This document shows positions 1 to 9,375 of a DNA stretch of 64,000 nt, one piece after another (position 1 is the stretch's first letter; the number at the start of each line of letters is the position of its first letter). Location of the stretch: assembly GCA_002347025.1 (NCBI GenBank), contig DEAE01000012.1, forward strand, positions 186,378 to 250,377. Reading direction: 5' to 3'. The notes under the pieces were generated by a model. It was not told the DNA's origin. It searched no databases and was given only the letters and a program-made list of their open reading frames with translations. The position numbers and the translations under genes were made by a program. The DNA comes from Acidobacteria bacterium UBA2990 (GTDB lineage Bacteria; Acidobacteriota; Vicinamibacteria; Vicinamibacterales; UBA8438).

Positions 1-1364
1 ACCTCTATGCAGTTAACGCTCAAGATGGGACACCCGTCGAGTCTTTCGGGGACCAAGGCGTGCTACCGGTCGTCAGTGCTGCCCTGCAGATGAAGTATCC
101 GGACGACTATCCACCTAACCTCGATCCTGTGAGTATTGGCTACCGCATCACTACCCCACCCGCCTACCATGAAGGCACAATGTATGTGGCCGCTGCACTA
201 TCAGAAGGGCATATTCCCGGTGGGTTAGTCATTGCCACTGATTCTAATACTGGCAACATCCAGTGGGTGTTCAACACCATTCCACAGGGCCCACAAGACG
301 CAGGATGGGAGATCGCCAGAGATACGTGGGGGGGCGGGGCTCGAGCCGGCGGTGGAATATGGACACAACCAGCCGTTGACCCAGACCTCGGGCTGGTTTA
401 CGTCAACGCAGGCAATCCGTCGCCGGACTATGACGGGTCAGCCCGCGTCGGAATCAACCTGTTTAGCAACAGCACTATAGCGCTCGATTTAGAAACAGGC
501 TCGCTCCGCTGGTACTTCCAAGCAGTCCATCACGATTTGTGGGATTGGGATCACGTCACCGGACCCGTGTTGTTTGACGTGACAGATAAAAATAACCAGC
601 TCGTCAAAGGAATTGCAGCCGCTGGGAAAAACTGCCTATTCTACATGTGGGATCGTGAGACAGGCGCCCCGCTCCATGCCATGGTTGAAACTGTCGTACC
701 CACCGAAACCGACGTACCTGGTGAGGAAGTGTGGCCAACACAGCCAATTCCCCACAACGCCGATGGAGTACCCATGACTCCACTTTGTGCAACCTTTGTA
801 GAGCTGGACGATCCAGAATTGGCTGAACGGTCGAGTCAACTTTATGCTCCTTATTGGATCAACAAGGAGATCATTGTTCCGCACGGCGGGTCAAGCTTTG
901 GGTCACCTTCATTCAGCCCCCGCACGGCGTTGGTATACGTCACTGGGAAAAATGGTGCCATTTCACTAGTCGTCAACCCTGTCGGCGACACACTTGAGCC
1001 AGGGCCGGACTCACGTGGCCACACCGAAAGCTTCTCAAGCCTTGATCGGCTCAGTGAAGCATTCCCACCCCAAGTCACAGTGTCAGCCTACGATCCGGTC
1101 ACAGGTCGGCAGTCATGGCAAACCGTGTTGCCCGCACTAACAGCAATTGGTGCCAGTGGCAATATGGTCACTGCGGGAGACCTGGTGTTCCAAGGAGTCG
1201 AGGATGGTGGGTTCTATGCCCTTGACGCTGAAACCGGAGAGGAACTGTTCCAGTTCGAAGCACCACGTCCAATCAGGGCAAGCCCAATAACTTATATGGT
1301 CGACGGTAAACAGTACGTGACGGTCGTCGCCACGAACACTGTCGTTACTCTCGGATTACCTTAA
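1..1364 (+). CDS. PQQ-dependent (quinoprotein) dehydrogenase, 5' partial
   Basis: The frame is already open at base 3, reading LYAVNAQDGTPVESFGDQG before the first GTG at 60, so the true start lies outside the window and the GTG is internal. The visible ~454 residues show repeated beta-propeller W-motif blocks (ALDLETGSLRWYFQ, ALDAETGEELFQFE) and a WDWDHVTGP segment, typical of quinoprotein alcohol/glucose dehydrogenases that oxidise alcohols or sugars in the periplasm with PQQ. There is no C-terminal cytochrome c domain: no CxxCH is seen and the protein ends VVTLGLP. The substrate cannot be told from sequence. It converges on the DUF1080 gene, with a strong hairpin between them. Confidence 0.85.
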   Translation, partial: LYAVNAQDGTPVESFGDQGVLPVVSAALQMKYPDDYPPNLDPVSIGYRITTPPAYHEGTMYVAAALSEGHIPGGLVIATDSNTGNIQWVFNTIPQGPQDAGWEIARDTWGGGARAGGGIWTQPAVDPDLGLVYVNAGNPSPDYDGSARVGINLFSNSTIALDLETGSLRWYFQAVHHDLWDWDHVTGPVLFDVTDKNNQLVKGIAAAGKNCLFYMWDRETGAPLHAMVETVVPTETDVPGEEVWPTQPIPHNADGVPMTPLCATFVELDDPELAERSSQLYAPYWINKEIIVPHGGSSFGSPSFSPRTALVYVTGKNGAISLVVNPVGDTLEPGPDSRGHTESFSSLDRLSEAFPPQVTVSAYDPVTGRQSWQTVLPALTAIGASGNMVTAGDLVFQGVEDGGFYALDAETGEELFQFEAPRPIRASPITYMVDGKQYVTVVATNTVVTLGLP

Positions 1365-1414
1365 AACTGATAATATCCGGCACTCAACGACGCTGCCAGT
1401 GCCCCGAGACATCC

Positions 1415-1455
1415 ACACCTGCTACCGACGGCTTCAGGCTGCCGGTAGCAGGTGT
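1415..1455. terminator. Strong inverted repeat between convergent genes, likely bidirectional terminator
   Basis: A perfect 13-bp stem pairs 1415-1427 (ACACCTGCTACCG) with 1443-1455, with a 15-nt loop. It lies between the stop of the PQQ dehydrogenase (1364) and the stop of the convergent DUF1080 gene (1465). No clear U-tract follows on either strand, so a classical Rho-independent mechanism is not certain. Confidence 0.6.
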
Positions 1456-1464
1456 CTGGACGGA

Positions 1465-2055
1465 TCATAGCCCCCTGATCATCACATTTCTGAATTTGAC
1501 AACACCAGCACCATACTGCAGAGCAATGGGTCCATCGGCAAACTGAGAATCCTCAACATCAACCATCTCAGCACCGTTCAACCAGACCCGTAAACGCGGC
1601 CCTTGGGCCACGATTTCGTAAGTGTTCCATTGGCCTGGACTATTAATGACACTCGATGGCGCGGCAATATGAACGATCCCGCCTGTCCGATACGTTTGAT
1701 CGGCTCGGGTATCATAGATATTCACTTCGTAGGAATTTCTGTCGTTCACTGTCTGCGGATCAGCACAGCGGATAAAGATCCCACTATTGGCCGGTTCGTC
1801 AACCCAGTACTGTAGTGTCAGCTCAAAATCACCATAGGATTCTGGAGTCACCAAAAAGCCACTACCACTATCAGCTTGCACAGCTCCGCCAACCAATTCC
1901 CAGTTAGCATTACCAACCAGATTCCATCCATTCAATGTCGACCCGTTGAAAAGAGTCGTCCACCCATCCTGCGCCAGCGCAGGCCCAGGCTGCAAGATCG
2001 CAAGAGCGGCGGCAGCAAGTGAAAGACTAAAAGCACATCTGCGTTTCATTGACAT
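1465..2055 (-). CDS. Secreted DUF1080 (3-keto-disaccharide hydrolase family) protein
   Basis: The protein has about 197 residues with a signal peptide (MKRR, then an Ala/Leu-rich core ending PALAQ) followed by one DUF1080 jelly-roll domain. Landmarks are GWTTLFNGSTLNGWN, SGIFIRC and WNTYEIVAQGPRLRVWLNG. The family is concanavalin-like; members of the wider family act on 3-keto-glycosides or bind carbohydrate. The reading frame is open to 2091, but an AGAGGAG motif lies just upstream of the ATG codons at 2055 and 2049. The second has the better spacing, so the start is one of these two. It is the last gene of a minus-strand set with the unknown secreted protein upstream. Confidence 0.85.
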   Translation of the reverse strand: MSMKRRCAFSLSLAAAALAILQPGPALAQDGWTTLFNGSTLNGWNLVGNANWELVGGAVQADSGSGFLVTPESYGDFELTLQYWVDEPANSGIFIRCADPQTVNDRNSYEVNIYDTRADQTYRTGGIVHIAAPSSVINSPGQWNTYEIVAQGPRLRVWLNGAEMVDVEDSQFADGPIALQYGAGVVKFRNVMIRGL

Positions 2056-2130
2056 ATTCTCCTCTTGTTCATGTTTCTCAATAAACCTCAAGCCAAATCT
2101 GGCAGAAGGCCCATCCAGAATGGATTTCTA

Positions 2131-2163
2131 AGGCTACCAGCCAAATGATTAGGCTACCAGCCA
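2131..2163. repeat. Short tandem direct repeat upstream of the DUF1080 gene
   Basis: The 13-mer AGGCTACCAGCCA occurs at 2131-2143 and again at 2151-2163, a period of 20 bp. It lies in the 237-bp non-coding gap between the DUF1080 gene start and the unknown secreted gene. It could be a regulatory repeat or a simple duplication; nothing else is recognised in the gap. Confidence 0.5.
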
Positions 2164-2292
2164 GGCGATCAAGCCAATTAACCAAGGACGCCGCAACAGT
2201 AGCACTTTCGCGACGAACATGCATCCAGTGCCTCCGCAGCCACGAAAGTACAGATAACTCAAGAGCCAAACACCAGCCGTGATTGACCAGAG

Positions 2293-3333
2293 TTACTGCT
2301 CTTTTCCGATGTTCTCTTCCACCCGCGCCCCAGCCAGCAAGTTCTGCATGCCGTAATTCCCCTCGTGGCAAGCGTACTCGAACACAGGAGCGGCCCCTCG
2401 CTTCATTGGTAGTGCGGCCGTGAATGGGGTAGCAAAACTCGACAGGTCATTTACTGTGAACTCATAGAGCAAGGTATCCGCATCCAGGCGGCGGAACCGC
2501 TCAGTCAAACGCATAGTTGCACCAGTGCCAATCGAGGTCCTAACCGACGGACTGAAGCTTGAGGTATTATTTGTGAAATTCATCGTTTCCACTACCAAAG
2601 TGTCCCCGTCCCAACGACCACGCGAACTACCCATCCATTGACGGACACTGTCTGGTAATTGGGCACGACCATCAAGTGGCACAATACGAGAGTCATGCAC
2701 CATCTCGTTCAGAATAACGACATGGGTGTCGGTCTGGAAAATCTGAATGTTCTGGTTGTATCCACCAGGCACAATGGGGGGACCGGTGTTAAAACCCAGA
2801 AGGCAGCGCTCGGCAAGTCCGCGGTCCTCGGGGCCATCGCTTGCAATCCCTCCAACACGGAAGCGAACCGGTCTTTGAGGAATTCTAGCGGGATCGGAAT
2901 CATCGCCGCCCTGGTGTAGCACGCCTGCTCGCGTCTCCGGCAAACGGCCATCCATGGGTTCAACAATGAGTGAAGTTCGCCGGTCACCTACTACGGTAGC
3001 TCCTCGGTCGAACCAATAGTTATTGTACCCACCTACATTCCCACCAACCGGAAGCGGCTCCGTACGAACTTCACTTGGCTGGTCCGCTTCGACTGCACGT
3101 TTTACCGCATTCGCTTCAATTTCGGCGGCCTCCTCAGCGGTCAGCAAGCCCTGATCAGCTCTCTCTGTAGGTCGCTGGAGCGGAGTCAACGTCCGAAAAT
3201 CCCAGACACCCTGCAGATCAGGTCGCCCGTCAGGTAATCGCGGGCTCTCAGTAATTGGCTGAGCAGTCAAAGGAATCCGCAAGCCAACAAACAACAAAAG
3301 CAAAATTACCACCCTGTACCGTTGATTTCTCAT
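2293..3333 (-). CDS. Secreted protein of unknown function (DGRPDLQGVW-type)
   Basis: The protein has 346 residues with an N-terminal signal peptide (MRNQRYR, a hydrophobic stretch, then TAQP) and the start LPDGRPDLQGVWDFRT. I know this opening from many exported proteins of unknown function in Acidobacteriota and related environmental genomes. The interior is rich in beta-strand-like segments (GRWDGDTLVVETMNF, RLTERFRRLDADTLLYEFTV), consistent with a beta-sandwich or lipocalin-like fold. No catalytic motif is recognised. The start is supported by GGAG six bases before ATG 3333. The oxidoreductase upstream may be cotranscribed. Confidence 0.75.
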   Translation of the reverse strand: MRNQRYRVVILLLLFVGLRIPLTAQPITESPRLPDGRPDLQGVWDFRTLTPLQRPTERADQGLLTAEEAAEIEANAVKRAVEADQPSEVRTEPLPVGGNVGGYNNYWFDRGATVVGDRRTSLIVEPMDGRLPETRAGVLHQGGDDSDPARIPQRPVRFRVGGIASDGPEDRGLAERCLLGFNTGPPIVPGGYNQNIQIFQTDTHVVILNEMVHDSRIVPLDGRAQLPDSVRQWMGSSRGRWDGDTLVVETMNFTNNTSSFSPSVRTSIGTGATMRLTERFRRLDADTLLYEFTVNDLSSFATPFTAALPMKRGAAPVFEYACHEGNYGMQNLLAGARVEENIGKEQ

Positions 3334-3496
3334 CTCACACTCCAGTCATCCGCCCTGCTTGGGTCCAGCGAACTCCCAAACCCTACATGGGCCGAAAAAC
3401 TTCAAGGCACCCAGTAGTTCTATGCTCATAGATCCTGGGCCGACCAACACGGAGGAGCCACGGTCATTCAACGACAGACATGACGCCACAGTTAGG

Positions 3497-4387
3497 TCAG
3501 GTTTGGCTAGGGTCGACCCGAGCACTCATTTCTTCGAGAAGTGTAATCAATACCGACAAATCGTCGCGCTCACGTCCTTTGCCCACTAAAGCATTTACGT
3601 GTTGCATTGTGACCGCCGCCGCCGGCAAAGCCAAGCCACGGTCATGAGCCAAATCAAGCGCGATACCAAGATCCTTATGGTAAAGCCGAGACTCAATGCC
3701 TGCCTTAAAATCTCGTGAAACCATCTTCGCCCCAAACAGCTCGAGTACTCGGCTTGAAGCCACGCCGCCCAGCATCACCTGCCGCACGCGCTCTAGGTCT
3801 AGACCACTCCGTCCGGCCAAAGCCAACGCTTCGGCTACCCCTTGGGCAGTCACCAGCAATGCTAGCTGATGACAGGCTTTCGCAGTCTGACCTGCACCAT
3901 TGTTACCAAGATGAATGATTGTGGGACCAAGCAGGTGCAGCAGTGGCTTAGCTAGATCTAACGCCCGCGTTGGTCCTCCGACCATGATCGTTAATGTTGC
4001 CGCTTGTGCACCTTGAGGACCACCAGACACCGGTGCATCAAGCATATCGATTTCCTGAGCCCCGAGGGTGGTTGCCAGCGCTCGGGTTGCCGTTGGATCA
4101 ATTGTGCTCATATCAATAACCAACGACCCAGGGCGAGCGCCCTGAATCACCCCGTCTTTACCCAACACAATCTGCTCGACGTCGGCGGTTCCAGTAACCA
4201 TTGTGAAAACGACTTCACTTCGCTCGGCCACCGCAGCCGGGGAAGAACAGGCTGTCGCTCCAGCTGACGTAAACGGCAGGCCTGCCTCTGGGCGACGAAC
4301 AAAAAAGGCTAGCGAGTGTCCTCCGCCAACGAGATGAAAAGCCATCGGGCGCCCCATCGTACCAAGTCCGATAAAGCCCAGTCGCAT
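3497..4387 (-). CDS. NAD(P)-dependent beta-hydroxyacid dehydrogenase (3-hydroxyisobutyrate dehydrogenase family)
   Basis: The 296-residue protein begins with a Rossmann motif GFIGLGTMGRPMA (residues 4-16). It carries the family substrate-binding motif DAPVSGGPQGA (117-127) and the catalytic lysine in GNNGAGQTAKACHQL (K170). It oxidises or reduces a beta-hydroxyacid such as 3-hydroxyisobutyrate, tartronate semialdehyde or 2-(hydroxymethyl)glutarate; the substrate cannot be chosen from sequence. The length is normal for the family. It is followed on the same strand by the secreted unknown gene, with a 163-bp gap. Confidence 0.88.
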   Translation of the reverse strand: MRLGFIGLGTMGRPMAFHLVGGGHSLAFFVRRPEAGLPFTSAGATACSSPAAVAERSEVVFTMVTGTADVEQIVLGKDGVIQGARPGSLVIDMSTIDPTATRALATTLGAQEIDMLDAPVSGGPQGAQAATLTIMVGGPTRALDLAKPLLHLLGPTIIHLGNNGAGQTAKACHQLALLVTAQGVAEALALAGRSGLDLERVRQVMLGGVASSRVLELFGAKMVSRDFKAGIESRLYHKDLGIALDLAHDRGLALPAAAVTMQHVNALVGKGRERDDLSVLITLLEEMSARVDPSQT

Positions 4388-4943
4388 AGGGTTAGTGCTC
4401 CCCTCTCAAACCTACAACGTCAGTCATCGTTGCTGCTTCTGATTTAGCCATTCGAACCAAACTGCAATCCTGCCTTTACCGCCAAACGCCGGCGAGATCA
4501 GCCCAGTCAGCCGGACTAGACTGAATCTCTTCTGCCTGATCTAGTTACAAAGGGGTGTCAAATGGAAAATATTGCATCCATTGATTGGCATTGACACTAC
4601 GCACTTCCGCTCGTGGATGATTAAGGACCTAAGCCCGAGTGTTATGAAATATCCTCAGCAAGGTCTTTATGTCCAGGTTACCCGTCGACACCGGCTGGTT
4701 AATCATGACGTTTGCTACTTCGATCTAACAGCAGCCTAGCAATCGGTTCATCCCTCCCACCAGTCTCAAGAAACCACAACTGGCTGGGGGTGATGTTGAA
4801 GTTGTTCCCCAGACCTTGACATTCATGGAACAACACTCATCGGCGCAGGGTTCCAGGAACACATCATCTTTTACATGTCCCAGATACCACCGTTTGGGCA
4901 CTTGCTTCTTCGGTTAAGTGCTAACCAAGCTCCTCCACCCTAA
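4388..4943. other. Intergenic stretch without recognisable gene
   Basis: About 556 bases lie between the start of the dehydrogenase gene and the stop of the MBL hydrolase gene, both on the minus strand. The only open stretches are short (about 30-55 codons), lack ribosome binding sites and match nothing I recognise. It presumably holds the dehydrogenase promoter. A decayed gene is possible but not demonstrable. Confidence 0.5.
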
Positions 4944-5870
4944 TCATAACTTCGGACCGAGCCCATGCTTCTTCCAGTAACGTTTCAACCCAAGCCAACA
5001 CTGGGAAAATGGCGCAGCTTGATCGTAAAGAGCCGCTTCGGCCTCAGACACAGAACGCCTCACGTAACGGCTGAACTCTACTGCAAAAAGGTCAATTTGC
5101 TCCTCATCGGCTGCGTCTCTTTCCATGATGGACCGTGCCAGTGTAGCCATAGCGTCAAGGCTATCCGACAAGCTAGCCAGGTGGGATTCTGGATTTTCGT
5201 GAGGTCCGAAATGGGTAAGAAATAGTGTACTAGGCTGCCGGCGATTAATCTGGGTCAAGCTTTCCTTCCAAGCAGCGATATCGATGTCTGGTGGAGGAGT
5301 TGGGGGCATAACGAAGGTCCCAGATCCGGTTCGGATGCCAGCCGTATCTCCGACAAAAGCAATCCCACTTGAGTGATCGAAATAACTCACATGATGGGAA
5401 GCGTGGCCTGGGGTGTAGGCTACCTCCAGTTCCCGATCAGCCAGCTTGATTCGCTCACCTCCCTGCAAAACCAGCAGGTTTTCTTGAGGTACCGGTAGAA
5501 ATTCACCCCATAAGCGATCCATATCCTCGCCATAAAGCCGAGTAGCACTATTTAAAAGCTTGGTCGGGTCCAGCATATGCGGTGCCCCACGCTCATGAAC
5601 ATAGACCCGCAAACCGGGATTGTCCAAACAGAGGCTTCCAGTAGCACCAGCATGATCAAGGTGGATGTGGGTTAGCAGTATCGATCGGAGGTCAGAAACC
5701 GCGATACCCTGCGCCGCCAGAGCTGTCTTCAAAGTGTCCATACATGTGGTCGGCCCAGGATCCACAAGTGTCACACCACCGGCACTCTCCAAAACAGCAG
5801 TTGCGATGATTCGGGATCTACCCAAGAACATCAGATCAACAAAACTAATCCCACCGGTAATAGTTTGCAT
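4944..5870 (-). CDS. Metallo-beta-lactamase-fold hydrolase
   Basis: The 308-residue protein carries the metal-binding HxHxDH signature in LLTHIHLDHAG (H68, H70, D72, H73). Further ligands are H156 in YTPGHASHH, D175 in FVGDTAG and H220 in LTHFGPH, the complete glyoxalase II-like set. The C-terminal ~80 residues form a helical extension. The enzyme is probably a cytoplasmic hydrolase of a thioester, lactone or similar substrate; the sequence does not single one out. It is transcribed divergently from clpS across a 98-bp gap. Confidence 0.88.
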   Translation of the reverse strand: MQTITGGISFVDLMFLGRSRIIATAVLESAGGVTLVDPGPTTCMDTLKTALAAQGIAVSDLRSILLTHIHLDHAGATGSLCLDNPGLRVYVHERGAPHMLDPTKLLNSATRLYGEDMDRLWGEFLPVPQENLLVLQGGERIKLADRELEVAYTPGHASHHVSYFDHSSGIAFVGDTAGIRTGSGTFVMPPTPPPDIDIAAWKESLTQINRRQPSTLFLTHFGPHENPESHLASLSDSLDAMATLARSIMERDAADEEQIDLFAVEFSRYVRRSVSEAEAALYDQAAPFSQCWLGLKRYWKKHGLGPKL

Positions 5871-5968
5871 AACTGCCGAATCTTACTACGCGTTCTGATC
5901 GCAACTCACCGGTTGTTAGAGAGTCCTGCTTGACCCGGTCGTAAACAACATAGTTTGATCTATCTAGG

Positions 5969-6280
5969 ATGACATCAAAATCACACGAGGACCACGGTGT
6001 GTTGTCGGCGATCCGGCCAGAGACTCGCAAGCCAAAACTATATAAGGTTTGGCTGCTGAATGATGACTACACAACCATGGAATTTGTCATGCAGGTACTC
6101 GAATCGATATTCAATAAGTCTCCTGCAGAAGCACACCGGATCATGATGCAGGTCCACACCCAAGGGCGTGGTGTGTGCGGGGGTTACAGTTACGAGGTTG
6201 CTGAAACCAAGGTTGCCACCACCCTGGACCTCGCACGACGCGAAGGCTTCCCGCTACAAGCGACCCTCGAAGAGGAGTGA
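5969..6280 (+). CDS. clpS: ClpS, ATP-dependent Clp protease adaptor
   Basis: The 103-residue protein has the ClpS core from about residue 23: KVWLLNDDYTTMEFVMQVL, the helix NKSPAEAHRIMMQVHTQGRGVCG, and the closing strand EVAETKVATTLDLAR. ClpS binds N-degron substrates and docks on the ClpA N-domain, passing them to ClpAP. The substrate-pocket residues (N-D-D and the V-M pair) are present. It lies 10 bp upstream of clpA, as commonly found, and the two are probably cotranscribed and translationally coupled. Confidence 0.96.
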   Translation: MTSKSHEDHGVLSAIRPETRKPKLYKVWLLNDDYTTMEFVMQVLESIFNKSPAEAHRIMMQVHTQGRGVCGGYSYEVAETKVATTLDLARREGFPLQATLEEE

Positions 6281-6290
6281 AAGCAAGTCC

Positions 6291-8684
6291 ATGTTCAGTC
6301 CAGCACTCGAGTTGATCCTCAACGTCGCCTTCCGTGAGGCCGCAGCCCGGCGACACACCCATCTGACCCTGGAACACTTACTCTACTCCTTGGCTCATGA
6401 CCCAGAGGGAGAAAAAATCTTGGCCTCCTGTGGGAGCGACCTTAAGGCCTTAAGGCACTCCCTCGACGAATTCTTGGAGACGCTAGAGCAGTGTTCAAAG
6501 GGTGCCAAGAGTCGTGAACCTGACCAGACATTAGCTTTTCAACGAGTTTTACAGACAGCGGTACTTCATGTTCAAAGCGCTGGGAAAAGCGAGGTCCGTT
6601 TCGGGGACGTACTTGCCGCAATCCTTCAACAACCCAATTCCTACGCCGCTGAATTGTTGCAATCCCAAAATATCACGCGACTCGATATCCTGAACTACAT
6701 TTCACACAATATCTCGAAAGTGCGTGCTCCAACTGCCGGAGACTCAGTAACGGAACCTTCGGCAATGGGACCCGGCGAAGAGGGTCCAGCCTCTTCCCGG
6801 GACCCTTTGAGCGCCTTTGCGGTCAACCTCTCTGCCCGCGCCAAGCAAGGTCAGCTCGATCCATTGATCGGTCGAGTCAACGAGCTACAACGAACATTGG
6901 AGATCCTGTGCCGCCGGCGCAAGAACAATCCAGTATTCGTCGGCGACGCAGGGGTCGGGAAAACCGCCTTAGCCGAAGGGTTAGCCACTCGACTTCTCGA
7001 GAGTGATATGCCTGAACGGTTGAAAGGCGCAGAACTGTTTTCGCTCGATGCCGCCGCACTGCTTGCTGGGACTAGGTTTCGTGGGGATTTTGAGGAACGG
7101 TTCAAAGCAGTAGTTGACACGCTGGCTCGCCGTCAGATGCCAATCTTATTTATCGATGAAGTGCACGCCACCGTAGGGGCTGGTGCCACTACAGGCGGAA
7201 CGATGGACCTTGCAACTTTAATCAAGCCTGTTCTTGCGGCCGGCGAGCTCCGTGTCATTGGCTCTACCACTTTTGATGAGTTCAAGCACATCGAACGCGA
7301 CCGAGGGCTCGCCCGGAGACTCCAGAAGGTTGTCGTCGAAGAAGCAAGCATCGACGAAACCTGTGAAATCCTTACAGGCCTGCAATCACGCTATGAAACC
7401 CACCATAGGGTCACCTACACGAAATCGGCGATTAAGACCGCAGCAAAACTGGCAAGCCGCCATTTACGTGACTCTCGGCTGCCAGATAGCGCAATCGACG
7501 TAATCGACGAAGCAGGGGCCAAACTAGCCGTCGCCGGCCGCGAACTCATCGCCCAATCACCCACAAAGGCAACCACTACGTCTTCACCCACCTCACCGAT
7601 CAACAGCCTCGATAACCACAAGGGTGAGATAAATTCCAGTCTTCCTCGAGTAACAGCCACCGAGATCGAACGCGTTCTCGCAAGAATGGCCAGAATTCCT
7701 GAGAAACAAGCAACCGTTTCGGATAAAGAGCGGCTACGCACACTCGACAAAGCCCTTCGTCGAGTCGTCTTCGGCCAAGATGAGGCCGTCGCAACCGTGG
7801 TAACTGCCATTAAACGGGCCCGCGCCGGACTCGGTCAGCCAGACAGGCCAGCTGGTTGCTTCCTGTTCACGGGGCCAACAGGGGTCGGCAAGACTGAGCT
7901 CGCCAAGCAGTTAGCCATTCACCTTGGCAACGAATTCATTCGTTACGACATGAGCGAGTATATGGAAAAGCACGCTGTATCGAGGTTGATAGGCGCGCCA
8001 CCGGGATATGTAGGTTTTGAGCAGGGTGGGTTACTGGTCGATGCTATCCGAACGCATCCCTACTCGGTGTTGCTGCTTGACGAGATTGAAAAGGCTCACC
8101 CCGATGTCTATAACATCCTACTCCAAGTGATGGATCATGCGACTTTGACCGACAATAACGGCCGAAAAGCTGATTTCAGACAAGTCGTGATCATCATGAC
8201 CTCAAATGCCGGCTCACGGGAAATGATCAACCAGCCGATCGGGTTCAGTGAAGACAGAACAACCCCGAGCCAAGGACAATCAAAGGCAGCAATCGAGCGT
8301 ACGTTTAGCCCAGAGTTCCGCAATCGACTGGATTCGATAGTTAATTTTGATCGTCTAGCGTCAGATGTAGTCGAAACCATCGTTGAAAAATTTATTATCC
8401 AACTTGAGACACAGCTAGCCGAACGCCGGATCGCGATCACGTTAGAACCCGATGCTCGGGCCTGGCTCGCCCAAAAAGGTTACGACCCGACCTATGGAGC
8501 GCGGCCCCTTGCCCGGCTGATCCAAACAGAGGTACGTAATCCACTGACTGACGAGATTTTGTTCGGAGACTTGGAAAACGGGGGCACAGTTAGAATCAGC
8601 CTTTACGAAGAAACCCTGAACTTCACCGCCAAGCCGAGCCCACCCACAGCCGACGACAGCGATGACAAGGTCGAAACTGAGTAA
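6291..8684 (+). CDS. clpA: ClpA, ATPase subunit of ClpAP protease
   Basis: The 797-residue protein has the Clp_N double repeat (about 1-140), a D1 AAA+ module with Walker A GDAGVGKT (218-225) and Walker B LFIDEVH (287-293), and a D2 module with Walker A GPTGVGKT (528-535). A D2-small domain closes the protein. An IGF tripeptide (NQPIGFSE) in D2 is the expected ClpP-docking loop. There is no long M-domain coiled coil, which separates it from ClpB/ClpC. The frame is open from 6168, but the earlier part overlaps clpS; the ATG at 6291 begins the canonical N-domain, with GAGGAG inside the end of clpS. No clpP lies nearby. Confidence 0.95.
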   Translation: MFSPALELILNVAFREAAARRHTHLTLEHLLYSLAHDPEGEKILASCGSDLKALRHSLDEFLETLEQCSKGAKSREPDQTLAFQRVLQTAVLHVQSAGKSEVRFGDVLAAILQQPNSYAAELLQSQNITRLDILNYISHNISKVRAPTAGDSVTEPSAMGPGEEGPASSRDPLSAFAVNLSARAKQGQLDPLIGRVNELQRTLEILCRRRKNNPVFVGDAGVGKTALAEGLATRLLESDMPERLKGAELFSLDAAALLAGTRFRGDFEERFKAVVDTLARRQMPILFIDEVHATVGAGATTGGTMDLATLIKPVLAAGELRVIGSTTFDEFKHIERDRGLARRLQKVVVEEASIDETCEILTGLQSRYETHHRVTYTKSAIKTAAKLASRHLRDSRLPDSAIDVIDEAGAKLAVAGRELIAQSPTKATTTSSPTSPINSLDNHKGEINSSLPRVTATEIERVLARMARIPEKQATVSDKERLRTLDKALRRVVFGQDEAVATVVTAIKRARAGLGQPDRPAGCFLFTGPTGVGKTELAKQLAIHLGNEFIRYDMSEYMEKHAVSRLIGAPPGYVGFEQGGLLVDAIRTHPYSVLLLDEIEKAHPDVYNILLQVMDHATLTDNNGRKADFRQVVIIMTSNAGSREMINQPIGFSEDRTTPSQGQSKAAIERTFSPEFRNRLDSIVNFDRLASDVVETIVEKFIIQLETQLAERRIAITLEPDARAWLAQKGYDPTYGARPLARLIQTEVRNPLTDEILFGDLENGGTVRISLYEETLNFTAKPSPPTADDSDDKVETE

Positions 8685-8721
8685 GGTTAGGCCCGCAGAA
8701 GCAACAGCTGGCATCACCACA

Positions 8722-8955
8722 TCACACAGACACATCCCTCTCTAAGGCCAGAATGAGGTCCTGGAGCCTCTCCATTTCGGTCTGAGCAGCATGGAGGATT
8801 GCCCTCCGCTCTTGAAGCGTTGGCGTCGACCAATCTTCTCCGTCCAGTTTCACACGCCCATCTGGCTCATAGTCTACGAGCATGGCGTCCATGGTATCGA
8901 TATATAAACGCATTGCACACCCACTGGCAGACGGTTGGAAAGAGTATCCCGTCAT
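8722..8955 (-). CDS. Small protein of unknown function
   Basis: A 77-codon frame follows the ACT-domain gene on the same strand. An internal ATG at 8913 would give 63 residues. The C-terminal half is strongly helical and acidic/amphipathic (TLQERRAILHAAQTEMERLQ), and the first half contains a short strand-turn pattern (AMLVDYEPDGRVKLDGEDW). No family is recognised and neither start has a good Shine-Dalgarno. Its position, collinear with the ACT gene and filling the gap to clpA, makes it a plausible real gene. Confidence 0.5.
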   Translation of the reverse strand: MTGYSFQPSASGCAMRLYIDTMDAMLVDYEPDGRVKLDGEDWSTPTLQERRAILHAAQTEMERLQDLILALERDVSV

Positions 8956-8991
8956 TACCCAAATTCTTGTTTCACTTGACGGCTGTGAAAC

Positions 8992-9375
8992 TCACATTCC
9001 AGCGACGGCCGCGGCGCGCTTCGGATCATCCACTCCAACAACGAGCACTGCCAACTCGTGCCCACTCGACACAGAGGCAAACGCATAATTTATATTGATT
9101 GCAGCAGTAGCTAGTTGGCGGGTCGCCGCCGTCACAGCGCCTACCGTATTGGGTATCTGGACGAACAGCACCTCACATTCTTCGACAGCGTAATCGAGCC
9201 CTCTTAGCAAGCCACTTGCATGAAGCGGGTTATCCGGAACCAAATGCACAGTCCCTGAAGCCTCCAAATTGAGAGCTGCTACATTTACCTTCTCATCAGC
9301 CAGAACCTTACACAGACGATTCAGAGAACCTGGACTGTTATCCAATCGAAGAACTAGTTCTGTACGAATTGCCAT
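8992..9375 (-). CDS. ACT-domain protein
   Basis: The 127-residue protein consists of two ACT-like halves. The first opens with the diagnostic LVLRLDNSPGSLNRLCKVLADEKVNVAALNL, where PGSL-x-LCKVLAD and the following strand are typical. The second covers VLFVQIPNTVGAVTAATRQL to HELAVLVVGVDD. Stand-alone tandem ACT proteins bind amino acids or similar small ligands and usually act as regulators. No catalytic domain is attached. The aminotransferase gene is transcribed divergently 141 bp away, which would suit an amino-acid-responsive role, but that is inference. Confidence 0.8.
   Translation of the reverse strand: MAIRTELVLRLDNSPGSLNRLCKVLADEKVNVAALNLEASGTVHLVPDNPLHASGLLRGLDYAVEECEVLFVQIPNTVGAVTAATRQLATAAININYAFASVSSGHELAVLVVGVDDPKRAAAVAGM

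Noticed and set aside
4570..4740. A ~54-codon open stretch upstream of the MBL gene
   Set aside because: No start with ribosome binding site and no recognisable family; too short to claim a pseudogene.
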